This document shows, one piece after another, positions 18,729 through 26,965 of a stretch of 64,000 nt of DNA (position 1 is its first letter; the number at the start of each line of letters is the position of its first letter). The stretch comes from Cellulophaga sp. BC115SP (GTDB lineage: Bacteria; Bacteroidota; Bacteroidia; Cytophagales; Spirosomataceae), in contig NZ_JAAALB010000012.1 in the NCBI RefSeq assembly GCF_009905545.1, forward strand, positions 62,001 through 126,000. The letters run 5' to 3'. The notes below the pieces were generated by a model, which was not told where the DNA came from, did no database searches, and was given only the letters and a program-made list of their open reading frames with translations. The position numbers and the translations under genes were made by a program.

Positions 18729-18757
18729 AAACCTATCCAAAATAAACGGATAGGTTT
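18729..18757 (-). terminator. Intrinsic terminator of the PepSY/receptor unit
   Basis: A 10-bp stem AAACCTATCC / GGATAGGTTT with a 9-nt loop is followed by T9 on the minus strand. It lies downstream of the PepSY gene and upstream of the ferredoxin-like gene. Confidence 0.8.
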
Positions 18758-18826
18758 CTGATAGCGAAATAAAGGTATAGAGGTCGACTTTCTAAATACA
18801 AATTGAAATGGCTTTTTGATTCGAAT

Positions 18827-18877
18827 TGCGCCAGTTGCACTGCGCCAGTTGCACTACGCCAGTCGCACTGCGCCAAT
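18827..18877. repeat. 14-bp tandem repeat, about 3.5 copies
   Basis: Units TGCGCCAGTTGCAC (18827 and 18841), TACGCCAGTCGCAC (18855) and a partial TGCGCCA (18869) follow one another without spacers in the intergenic stretch after the PepSY stop. The block is GC-rich compared with its surroundings. Function unknown. Confidence 0.75.
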
Positions 18878-18897
18878 CCTTTCATCAGACATTTTAG

Positions 18898-20049
18898 TTA
18901 CTCAGTAATTAATGCGGTTTTATTTTTTTGTTTCGGTAAAGTATCTTTCTTTTTATTGCGGCGGCCCCACCAAATCATAAATCCAGTAATAGGCAAACTT
19001 GCCGAAATGAGACTTACTGAAAAAGCTAAAATTTTTCCTGCAATACCCCAAATAGCACCAACATGAATATCATAATTCATTCTGAAAAGTTTGTCAGACG
19101 CAGTAGCATCTTTGAGACGACCATAAATGTGTGAAACATTAATTTCTTTGAGAGTATATTGATCAAAGTATCGATAATCTGTTGTCCAGTAAGTACCTTT
19201 TTGATGATTTACATTCACAGCAATTGAAGCAGAATCGGATTCGGGAACGTGGACTTCGATGGATGCTGCGTGAGGTGTTTCTTTCAATACTTTTTGCCAA
19301 GCTTGGTCTATGGCTGCTTCTGAACTTGAGGTAGGGACTTTTCTTGAAAGTGGTTCAACAAATTCTAAAGATTTTTTTCCGCCAATACCAGCATAAACTC
19401 CTTTAGAAAACCATTGAAATCCCCAAATCAATCCCGTTATAACCAATACAACCACCACCCATGAGGCATAAAAACCTAAGACATTGTGTAAATCATAGTT
19501 TTTGCGACGCCATTGAGCATTCCATTTAATTGAAAATCGTTGCTTGGCAGCACTCTTATTTTTAGGCCACCAAAGAATAATGCCAGAAATAAGTAAGATA
19601 AAAAAGACCAAAGTTGCCGATGCCACGATAGGTTGTCCAACTGTAGGAGGTAACCACAAATAATAATGCCCATCTAATACCCATCTAAAAAAATCCTTTG
19701 ACATATCTTTCACATGCAACACCTTGCCTGTGTATGGGTCGAGGTATACGAGGAAATAATGGTAAGGTTCGAAATGATAAAATATAGCTTGAACTGATTG
19801 GTCGGACGTGCCATACATAATTGCATGTAAATTTCTGGTAGGCAGAGTTTTAGTAGCTATCTCCTGTAATTGGGAAGGAGGTAACATTGCTGTTTTTTGG
19901 GGTGTAACAAAACGAAATTCCTCAGTTGTATTTTGTATTTCTTCCTGAAAAGCATACAAACAACCCGTAACACTTATGATAAAAACGATAATCCCTGAAG
20001 CCAAACCCAAGAATAAATGAATTTTTCCGACAAGTTTTTTAAAATTCAT
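18898..20049 (-). CDS. PepSY-associated membrane protein (siderophore/iron uptake)
   Basis: The 383-residue protein has about four transmembrane segments: near 15-37 (LFLGLASGIIVFIISVTGCLYAF), 140-160, 185-210 and 335-360. A PepSY-type periplasmic domain lies between them. The motifs HxxLG...W and the ending GFMIWWGRRNKKK fit the PiuB/PepSY_TM family, which accompanies TonB siderophore receptors and is thought to reduce or release iron. It lies directly downstream of the receptor gene on the same strand, separated by 67 bp that include a weak hairpin. The family is sure; the reductase role is inferred. Confidence 0.88.
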   Translation of the reverse strand: MNFKKLVGKIHLFLGLASGIIVFIISVTGCLYAFQEEIQNTTEEFRFVTPQKTAMLPPSQLQEIATKTLPTRNLHAIMYGTSDQSVQAIFYHFEPYHYFLVYLDPYTGKVLHVKDMSKDFFRWVLDGHYYLWLPPTVGQPIVASATLVFFILLISGIILWWPKNKSAAKQRFSIKWNAQWRRKNYDLHNVLGFYASWVVVVLVITGLIWGFQWFSKGVYAGIGGKKSLEFVEPLSRKVPTSSSEAAIDQAWQKVLKETPHAASIEVHVPESDSASIAVNVNHQKGTYWTTDYRYFDQYTLKEINVSHIYGRLKDATASDKLFRMNYDIHVGAIWGIAGKILAFSVSLISASLPITGFMIWWGRRNKKKDTLPKQKNKTALITE

Positions 20050-20084
20050 TGAAGAATAATTTTAGATGTATAATCAATAAATGA

Positions 20085-20108
20085 GCATCCCTCCTATTGG
20101 AAGGATGC
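20085..20108 (-). terminator. Weak hairpin between receptor and PepSY genes
   Basis: A 10-bp stem with one wobble (GCATCCTTCC against GGAGGGATGC) and a 4-nt loop has only a poor T tract after it. It may attenuate read-through from the receptor gene into the PepSY gene. Confidence 0.45.
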
Positions 20109-20116
20109 CTCTACAA

Positions 20117-22453
20117 TTAAAATTTGTATCCTACTGTCAAGCGAGCATTGCGTAGTGCTTCCGTTTGATAATAATAAAAACCACCCCAGTTGTAATAAGC
20201 ACCTGAATACAAATAGGCATTAAGTAAATTATTGATATTCAGAGCAAAAGATAATTTATTGACTTGATATGAAACTGCGCCATCCATTTTGAAATAATCT
20301 TTCAGAGGTTGTTTCGTTCCATCAAATACGTACCAAGACGAACGACCATTTTGATATTGAGCTCCCAACGAAACGCCCCAGCCTTTCAGTTTTCCATTGG
20401 TAGCTTTATATGATAACCAAGCATTGGCAATATTTCTGGTTGAACCTGGTACATCGACACCCTCATTTATAGGATTGGTATCTTTAGTTACTTTTGCGTT
20501 AGTATAAGCATAGTTTAAGGTTAGGTCTAGGCCATGAAGGATTTGTCCACGAAGGTCAAATTCAATACCTTTAGTTTGAGTTTGTCCCAACTGAACAGAA
20601 AAATTAGGGTTGCTAGGGTCAGCAGTCAATACATTATTCTTGGTAATATTATAAGCAGCCACAGAAGTAGTCCACAAGCCTCCAAGCCATTCTCTTTTCA
20701 AACCAACTTCTTTATTATTTCCTGTAATAGGCTTAAAACTTACACCATTCTGACCAGCACCAGCTTGAGGAATGAATGCTTCATCAAACACCGCATAAGC
20801 AGAAGTATGTTTGTCAAGCGAATAACTTAGGCCAACTCGTGGAGTAAATTTATTTCCAACAGCTTCGCCAGCATAAGGATTTCCATCGGTTGAGGACGTA
20901 AAGCGACCAGCTAAGGTTAATCTTAATTTGTTTTCAATTAGATGAATTTCATCTTGCACATAAAACGCATAATATTTTTGGTAGTAATGCGCTCCACGTT
21001 CTTTCAAGCTTTTACTTCTATCATACACAGGATATACCGATTCGGGAGTAATACCGTATTGTGGATTGTAAATTGCCAAAGGAGTAATTTCCTTTCCATC
21101 TACAAAATCATGATAATAATCCTTGTAACCAATGTCGGTACCTCCCAACAAAAGGTGTTTAAAAGAGCCCGTTTTAAAATCTCCATTTACAAAAAACTGT
21201 CCTAGCTTATTTTCACCTAATACATCCCAGATAGACATTTTGCGATAAAGTGTATCGCCATTGGCTGATATACCAGTAGGCCACATCGATTGTCCCACTT
21301 GGCTATAATTCATATAAGCCACCTGTCCTGTAAACTTCCAATTAGGATTAAACGCATGAGCAAACGTCAAAAAAATCGTATTGTCGTTGATATTGGTCGG
21401 ATCCATATTTTTCTCAGCAGTCGTAAAACTTGCTGGTAAATCAGCAAAACCTTTTTTGGAATAAGAATAATTAGACCCAATCATTGACATTTGGTTATAC
21501 TGATAGGTGTACTCAGCGGTCAATGAAGTTTTAGCTGAAATTTGGTATTTGATAACTGGTGCTACCGACACACGATTATTGTGCTCAAACAAGCGGTGCG
21601 AGCCTTTCGACTGCCCCATAATGTTTAGACGGTACAGTAATTTTCCATCATTCGTTAACTTTCCATCCAAATCCAATGTAGTACGATAGGTATTAAAACT
21701 TCCTACAGTACCAGTTACCTCGCCACGTGTAATCCCCGTTGGCTTTTTGGTTACTACATTGTAAAAACCCGCAGGTTCACCATTGGCAAGCATAAATCCG
21801 GCAGGACCTTTAACAAACTCAATACGCTCGACCATACTCATGTCTTCAGCAAGAGGTCCCCAAGCCATTTGCACATTCATACCATTACGAAAAGCTGCAA
21901 TTTGAGAACCACGCATATTCAAAAGTGCATAATTATCCCAGTGTTCAAGGCGTGTAACGCCACTTACATTGCGGGTTACGCCTTCGAGCATGTCAAAAAT
22001 TTGTTGGTCTTGAAGTAGTTGTTTTGTAACAACTTGGATATTTTGAGGTAATTCGAGTAAAGGGGTTTTTAATCTTAAAGAGATTGAAGGATAATCTGTT
22101 ACATATTTACTAGGGTTCGAGTTTACGATAACTTCCTGTAATTCTTTGGCACTTTCAGGTAAAGTCAAGGTAATTTCCAGTGTTTGTCCAGAGGTTAAAC
22201 TTACTTTTTGTTGAACAGCTTCTAAGCCTACAAAACTAGCCTGAACTATATAGTTACCAGCTTTAAGTCCTTGAATTTCAAAATTACCAGCATCGTTGGT
22301 TACTACACCTTTATTAGTACCGCGTAAAATTACATTCACAAATTCCGCAGGTTTGCCCTCTTTAGTTTTGACTTGTCCTTTCAATACTGCAGTTTGAGCA
22401 ATTGATAACCATGAACACATTAATAGCGTCAATGTAAAATAAATGTTTTTCAT
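20117..22453 (-). CDS. TonB-dependent siderophore receptor
   Basis: The 778-residue outer-membrane receptor has a signal peptide (to about 19) and a carboxypeptidase-regulatory-like domain (about 23-100; VLKGQVKTKEGKPAEFVNVILRGTNKG). A plug follows (about 115-225; TPLLELPQNIQVVTKQLLQDQQ), then a beta barrel ending in LTVGYKF. The phrase LLELPQNIQVV and the RIEFVKGPAGF motif are typical of ferric-siderophore receptors of the FhuE/FpvA kind. A strong promoter with a palindrome between the -33 and -7 boxes lies upstream, which suggests metal regulation. The next gene on the strand is the PepSY protein. Confidence 0.92.
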   Translation of the reverse strand: MKNIYFTLTLLMCSWLSIAQTAVLKGQVKTKEGKPAEFVNVILRGTNKGVVTNDAGNFEIQGLKAGNYIVQASFVGLEAVQQKVSLTSGQTLEITLTLPESAKELQEVIVNSNPSKYVTDYPSISLRLKTPLLELPQNIQVVTKQLLQDQQIFDMLEGVTRNVSGVTRLEHWDNYALLNMRGSQIAAFRNGMNVQMAWGPLAEDMSMVERIEFVKGPAGFMLANGEPAGFYNVVTKKPTGITRGEVTGTVGSFNTYRTTLDLDGKLTNDGKLLYRLNIMGQSKGSHRLFEHNNRVSVAPVIKYQISAKTSLTAEYTYQYNQMSMIGSNYSYSKKGFADLPASFTTAEKNMDPTNINDNTIFLTFAHAFNPNWKFTGQVAYMNYSQVGQSMWPTGISANGDTLYRKMSIWDVLGENKLGQFFVNGDFKTGSFKHLLLGGTDIGYKDYYHDFVDGKEITPLAIYNPQYGITPESVYPVYDRSKSLKERGAHYYQKYYAFYVQDEIHLIENKLRLTLAGRFTSSTDGNPYAGEAVGNKFTPRVGLSYSLDKHTSAYAVFDEAFIPQAGAGQNGVSFKPITGNNKEVGLKREWLGGLWTTSVAAYNITKNNVLTADPSNPNFSVQLGQTQTKGIEFDLRGQILHGLDLTLNYAYTNAKVTKDTNPINEGVDVPGSTRNIANAWLSYKATNGKLKGWGVSLGAQYQNGRSSWYVFDGTKQPLKDYFKMDGAVSYQVNKLSFALNINNLLNAYLYSGAYYNWGGFYYYQTEALRNARLTVGYKF

Positions 22454-22560
22454 TATAGAAATATTTGAGAGTTGATCAAGTGGTTAGTGTCCACTATTTA
22501 GGGTATCCCCAAGGCCATATTTATAGATTGAAATCCCTAATTATTTTGATTTTGATGAAA

Positions 22561-22592
22561 CAAAATTATAGCTTATTTAGACTAAATACAAA
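22561..22592 (-). promoter_or_regulatory. Promoter and palindromic operator of the siderophore receptor gene
   Basis: On the minus strand TTTG (22592-22589), 20 bp, then TAATTTTG (22568-22561) match the Bacteroidota -33/-7 pattern. The perfect palindrome TATTTAGACTAAATA (22574-22588) fills the spacer, where a bound repressor would block RNA polymerase. The palindrome resembles DtxR-family (IdeR/MntR-type) metal operators; that is inference. Confidence 0.7.
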
Positions 22593-22608
22593 TAAATGCA
22601 CGTTTTTA

Positions 22609-22641
22609 TTTGGAATAATTCTAAACAAGTAAATATATTTG
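22609..22641 (+). promoter_or_regulatory. Promoter and operator of the divergent HMA-like gene
   Basis: TTTG (22609-22612), 21 bp, then TATATTTG (22634-22641) match the consensus exactly. A near-perfect palindrome TTTGGAATAATTCTAAA (22609-22625) covers the -33 box. With the facing promoter 17 bp away, it makes a compact divergent control region. Confidence 0.7.
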
Positions 22642-22712
22642 CTTAGAATTTAACACAAGAAAATATATTAATTATCTATTAATCAAATAGTTAAACTTAA
22701 ATTAGCAAACCT

Positions 22713-22928
22713 ATGAATATTTTAATGTTTAGAACCGATATACAATCACCGATAGGTATCCAATCGGTATGGGAAGCTTTACAGCCACTCGGAATTAAAT
22801 CATTCAGTATTGATTTTTCTGATTTTAATCATGCGCTTTCTGTGGTGTCAGAAGAACTGATAACTCCTCAATCAATCAGTACTGCATTGAAAGGGATTGG
22901 GTATTACAGCGAATACCTTTCAAAGTAG
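22713..22928 (+). CDS. HMA-fold small protein lacking the metal-binding CxxC
   Basis: The 71-residue protein has the beta-alpha-beta-beta-alpha-beta order and spacing of heavy-metal-associated domains (MNILMFRTDIQSPIGIQSVWEALQPL, SIDFSDFNHALSVVS, ISTALKGIGYYSEYL). It has no cysteine at all, so it cannot bind Cu or Zn in the usual way. Such Cys-free HMA-like proteins are common in Bacteroidota. It shares a divergent promoter region with the siderophore receptor and is followed 33 bp later by the small Cys protein. A regulatory or chaperone role in iron uptake is a guess. Confidence 0.7.
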   Translation: MNILMFRTDIQSPIGIQSVWEALQPLGIKSFSIDFSDFNHALSVVSEELITPQSISTALKGIGYYSEYLSK

Positions 22929-22961
22929 ATTTTGACCTTATAAACTAAAAACGTATATACT

Positions 22962-23303
22962 ATGCGTCATCAAGAACATCAAACTCAAAGCATTTTGGAA
23001 AAAGAAAATGCTTTTGTTAGTCACTGCACTTGTTGCAATCAATATAATCTTTCCTATAAAAATTTGCTTTTTGCACTTTCTTTGGCTGAGCTTAGACAAT
23101 TTAAAGCTGTTATGGAGGAAAAAATAGGCTTTTATGAGTATCCAAGTTCTCATGGGAAAGAGTTGTTATTCAAAACTCCGCTACAGCACTTCTTTTTATT
23201 GTTTTCAGAAGCCGAAATCCTTGAACTATGTGATTTCATAACCGAAGCATTGTTGGTTATTGAAGCACGATTTATACTATCAAACAGTCAAATTGACGAA
23301 TAA
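22962..23303 (+). CDS. Small Cys-containing protein of unknown function
   Basis: The 113-residue protein has three clustered cysteines near 22-25 (FVSHCTCCNQYNLSYKN), then LSLAELRQFKAVMEEK and a C-terminal helical part (LFSEAEILELCDFITEALLVIEARF). It shares this plan with the protein at 10615-10965. The HCxCC group could bind a metal. It appears co-transcribed with the HMA-like gene from the promoter facing the siderophore receptor, and a strong terminator follows. I cannot name the family with confidence. Confidence 0.65.
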   Translation: MRHQEHQTQSILEKENAFVSHCTCCNQYNLSYKNLLFALSLAELRQFKAVMEEKIGFYEYPSSHGKELLFKTPLQHFFLLFSEAEILELCDFITEALLVIEARFILSNSQIDE

Positions 23304-23373
23304 AAATATAAAAATTTAACAAGGTACACAATACTATTTTGTATAATTAAAATAAGACAAAACAAAGTTTGCA

Positions 23374-23420
23374 AATGCTTTGGTTCAACAACTGTAGACC
23401 GTTGAACTAAGGCATTTTTT
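23374..23420 (+). terminator. Intrinsic terminator after the small Cys protein gene
   Basis: A 16-bp stem (AATGCTTTGGTTCAAC with two G-U pairs) and a 14-nt loop are followed by T6. It closes the two-gene plus-strand unit. Confidence 0.85.
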
Positions 23421-23756
23421 ATGTACCTAAGCGAAGAAATATCATGATAACCAAAGCCATTAGAAGAATTTTTGAAAGTAAAAATTAAGAATAAATACTC
23501 ATCTTTAAGAAATTATATTAATCTTTTGTAAAATTTTAGTAAAAAATACGCTAATTTTACCTCATAGCAATAAAATTCCTGTTTCTCACATACAAACAGT
23601 TATTTTATTTTGATATTTATAAAAACCACCATACATAATTTTTTCGATAAACCACAGCACCCTATTGGACTGCATTATTATTGGTACTTTTCATAGATAT
23701 CTTCTTTTTGCTAATTATTGTATTTTCTTTATCTACTAACTAAAAACGCACAAAAA
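23421..23756. other. A/T-rich leader upstream of susC
   Basis: About 335 bp without a gene. It holds the candidate susC promoter (23525-23559) and then about 190 bp of probable 5' leader. The in-frame extension of susC to 23718 is not believed because it lacks signal-peptide character. I see no further structure. Confidence 0.4.
23525..23559 (+). promoter_or_regulatory. Candidate susC promoter
   Basis: TTTG (23525-23528) is followed after 23 bp by TAATTTTA (23552-23559). This is one base off the TAnnTTTG consensus, and the spacing is at the long end. It would give a leader of about 190 nt. Confidence 0.35.
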
Positions 23757-26700
23757 ATGAATAATCGTTTACGAAACTTTCTCGTATTATTTCTGTTTGT
23801 GTTGACTTGTGGCTATGCCCAAGCTCAAACTACCGTGAAGGGGGTTATTTCTTCGAAAGAAGACGGTACAGCCTTACCTGGTGTTACAGTTGTTCTAAAA
23901 GGTACTACCAAAGGTACAACCACCGATAAGGATGGTAAATTTAGTATCGCTGCTACTGGAAATGGCACTTTAGTTATTTCATCGGTAGGTTACACAAAAC
24001 AAGAAATTGCTATCCAAAACCGTACGACTATCAATGTATCACTTGAAGGTGATGCTCAAATGTTGAACGAAGTATTAATTGTTGGATATGGTACAGTAAA
24101 TAAAGCTACTCACGTTGGTTCGTCTGCTCAAATAGGAAAAGACGTAATTGCAACTAAACCAGTAGCAAACGTAATGAACGCCCTAGTTGGTGCTGCTCCA
24201 GGGGTTCAGGCTACCTTGTCTGGTGGTGCTCCAGGTTCTGAACCTACCATTCGTGTAAGAGGTTTTGGTTCACTTTCTGCTTCAAACAACGCACTTTATG
24301 TAGTTGATGGTGTACCATTCAATGGTAGTACCTCTACTTTGAACCCAGACGATATTGAGTCAATCTCAGTATTGAAAGATGCTGCTACTACAGCTATTTA
24401 CGGTTCACGTGGTGCAAACGGTGTAATCATGATTACTACCAAAAAAGGAAAAGAAGGTCGTAATAACTTCAATGTAAGTGCATCAGTAGGTGTAATTGCT
24501 AGAGGTTTGCCTGAATATGAAACTGTAAGTGCTCAACAGTATTACCCTTTGATGTGGGAAGTATATCGTAATACGTTGGCATACGGTTCATTAAAAGTAC
24601 CTCAAGATGTAGCTAGTAGCATTGCCTCAGGTTTGACAACTTCTTATGGAGGTAGAACTTACACTGGTATTTACAATTTGCTTGGTAACTACAACCCATT
24701 CAACGTAGCATCAAATCAAATTGTAGATGTAAATGGACAATTGAACCCTAATGCTCAGCTATTATATCCAGAAGACTTGAACTGGGCAAATGCTATGCAA
24801 CAAGGGGGAAAAAGCAGAAAAAACTATACGATCAATTATGATGGTGGTACTAGCAAGTCTGACTACTTTGTATCATTAGGTTATACAAAAGAACAAGGTT
24901 ATTTGTTAAAATCTGATTTCGAACGTTTCACTGGTCGTGTTAGTGTAAATACGCAAGCTACAAAATGGTTGAAAACTGGTTTGAACTTGAATGGTACTTA
25001 CAGCATGGCAAATGTTGATGCTGGTTCAGATGGTGGTACTTCATTTATCAACCCATTCTTCATTTCACGTTTCATGGCTCCAATCTATCCTGTTTATAAG
25101 CATGATCCAACAACAGGCGCTTACGTATTGGATGCTAATGGAAATAAGGTATATGACATGGGAGACTCAAGACCAAACTCTAGTGGTCGTCATACAATTT
25201 GGGAAAATGAGTTGAACCAACGTAACCAAATCCGTGGTTTAATTGGTGCCCGTACTTTTGCTACTATCTCAATCTTACCAAGTTTGAAAGCTACAACTAA
25301 CCTGAGCTTTGATTTACAAGATACACACTACCGTACTTACGATAACCCAACGATTGGTGATGGTGCTCCAGCGGGTCGCTCATATCACTACTTGTACCGT
25401 ACGACTAACTACACATGGAACCAATTGTTAGAATATGACAAACAGATTGGAAAACACCATGTAACAGTTTTAGGTGGACACGAAAACTTTACTTATAAAT
25501 ATAACTATTTGACAGGTTCTCGTTCTGGAATTATCGTTGATGGTATTACTGAATTACCAAACTTTGCAACAGTATTAGGCGTTTCTTCTTATGAAGACAA
25601 TTACACAATTGAAAGTTACTTTGCAAGAGCAAACTATGATTTTGACAAGAAATATATTTTGAACGCTTCTATCCGTCGTGATGGTAACTCTCGTTTCGCT
25701 CCTGCTGTACGTTGGGCTAACTTCTGGTCAGTAGGCGGCGCTTATAATATCGAAAGAGAAGATTTCTTTGATGTAAAATGGGTTGACTTGTTGAAAGTAA
25801 GAGCCTCTTATGGTGTAGTAGGTAATGATGGTGGTTTAGGTTTTTATCCTTACCAAGCATTATATACCTTAGGTAGAAATAACAATGCTGAACCTGGATT
25901 TTCACAAGCATCCATTCCAAACCCTGATTTGACTTGGGAAACAGCAAACAACTTTGATTTAGGTGTTGACTTCAGTTTATTTAAAGGTAAATTGTCTGGT
26001 AGCCTTGAATATTTCAATCGTGAAACAGCAGGATTGATTTTCAACGTGCCTCTTCCTTTAGCTTCTGGTGGTACAACAGGTGGTGGTTTTACTATTCCTA
26101 AAAACATTGGTAACCTTTACAATAGAGGTCTTGAATTGCAATTGACAGGTGATATCATTAATACAGGTGACTTCAAATATTCAGCAACTATTAATGCTAC
26201 TACTTTGAAAAACCAGATCACTAAAATGCCAGAAAACCAACCGTTAATTATCAATGGCTCTAAAGCATATAGCGTTGGTCACTCTATTTACGATTTCTAC
26301 TTGCGTCAATTTTATGGTGTTGATTCCGAAACAGGTAACGCCTTGTACAAAACGAACATCTTGACGACTAACGGTAAAGTAATTGGTGCTGATACAGTTA
26401 CAACTGTATTAGCTGAAGCTAACCAACGTTACAATGGAACATCTTCTATTCCAGATGTTTATGGCTCGATGAATAACAACTTTTCTTACAAAAACTTTAC
26501 ATTGAGCGTACAATTAACTTACCAATTAGGTGGTAAAGTATATGACTCTGCATATGGTTCATTGATGCACGGTGGTACATATGGTAACGCATTACATGTT
26601 GATGCATTAAGACGTTGGCAAAAACCGGGTGACGTAACAGACGTTCCACGTTTCGATAACGGAAATATCACTAACCAGACTGGTGGTAGTACAAGATACT

Positions 26701-26933
26701 TAACAGATGCTTCATACCTAATGTTGAATAACGTTACCCTAACTTATAAAATCCCTTCAAACTGGTTAGCTAAGATTGGTGCTAAAAATGCAAGCATCTA
26801 TTTTTCAGGTGAAAACCTTGGTCTATTGTCAGCAAGAAAAGGTATGAACGTAACAGGTTCATTTAACGGTACTGTAGACAACACCTATAACTTCAACAGA
26901 GTTATGTCAATTGGTGCTCGTTTAGGTTTTTAA
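23757..26933 (+). CDS. susC: SusC/RagA-family TonB-linked outer-membrane transporter
   Basis: The 1058-residue protein starts at the ATG at 23757, directly before a signal peptide (NRLRNFLVLFLFVLTCGYAQAQ). A carboxypeptidase-regulatory domain (TVKGVISSKEDGTALPGVTVVLKGT) and a TonB-box-like LNEVLIVGYG follow. The SusC plug signatures are IRVRGFGSLSASNNALYVVDGVPF and VLKDAATTAIYGSRGANGVI, and the barrel ends in ARLGF. With SusD it imports glycan oligosaccharides or peptides across the outer membrane. The susD gene begins 32 bp later, so they form an operon. The nearby GH127, GH42 and GH3 enzymes suggest a plant-type glycan, but no substrate can be fixed. Confidence 0.93.
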   Translation: MNNRLRNFLVLFLFVLTCGYAQAQTTVKGVISSKEDGTALPGVTVVLKGTTKGTTTDKDGKFSIAATGNGTLVISSVGYTKQEIAIQNRTTINVSLEGDAQMLNEVLIVGYGTVNKATHVGSSAQIGKDVIATKPVANVMNALVGAAPGVQATLSGGAPGSEPTIRVRGFGSLSASNNALYVVDGVPFNGSTSTLNPDDIESISVLKDAATTAIYGSRGANGVIMITTKKGKEGRNNFNVSASVGVIARGLPEYETVSAQQYYPLMWEVYRNTLAYGSLKVPQDVASSIASGLTTSYGGRTYTGIYNLLGNYNPFNVASNQIVDVNGQLNPNAQLLYPEDLNWANAMQQGGKSRKNYTINYDGGTSKSDYFVSLGYTKEQGYLLKSDFERFTGRVSVNTQATKWLKTGLNLNGTYSMANVDAGSDGGTSFINPFFISRFMAPIYPVYKHDPTTGAYVLDANGNKVYDMGDSRPNSSGRHTIWENELNQRNQIRGLIGARTFATISILPSLKATTNLSFDLQDTHYRTYDNPTIGDGAPAGRSYHYLYRTTNYTWNQLLEYDKQIGKHHVTVLGGHENFTYKYNYLTGSRSGIIVDGITELPNFATVLGVSSYEDNYTIESYFARANYDFDKKYILNASIRRDGNSRFAPAVRWANFWSVGGAYNIEREDFFDVKWVDLLKVRASYGVVGNDGGLGFYPYQALYTLGRNNNAEPGFSQASIPNPDLTWETANNFDLGVDFSLFKGKLSGSLEYFNRETAGLIFNVPLPLASGGTTGGGFTIPKNIGNLYNRGLELQLTGDIINTGDFKYSATINATTLKNQITKMPENQPLIINGSKAYSVGHSIYDFYLRQFYGVDSETGNALYKTNILTTNGKVIGADTVTTVLAEANQRYNGTSSIPDVYGSMNNNFSYKNFTLSVQLTYQLGGKVYDSAYGSLMHGGTYGNALHVDALRRWQKPGDVTDVPRFDNGNITNQTGGSTRYLTDASYLMLNNVTLTYKIPSNWLAKIGAKNASIYFSGENLGLLSARKGMNVTGSFNGTVDNTYNFNRVMSIGARLGF

Positions 26934-26965
26934 TTAGGAAATCATCGATAAAAGAGAAAAAGCAA

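Noticed and set aside
22938-23153. Minus-strand small membrane-like frame
   Set aside because: It is antisense to the small Cys protein gene, which has a promoter and terminator on the plus strand.
23718-23756. N-terminal extension of SusC
   Set aside because: The extra 13 residues are not signal-like; the ATG at 23757 leads straight into a good signal peptide.
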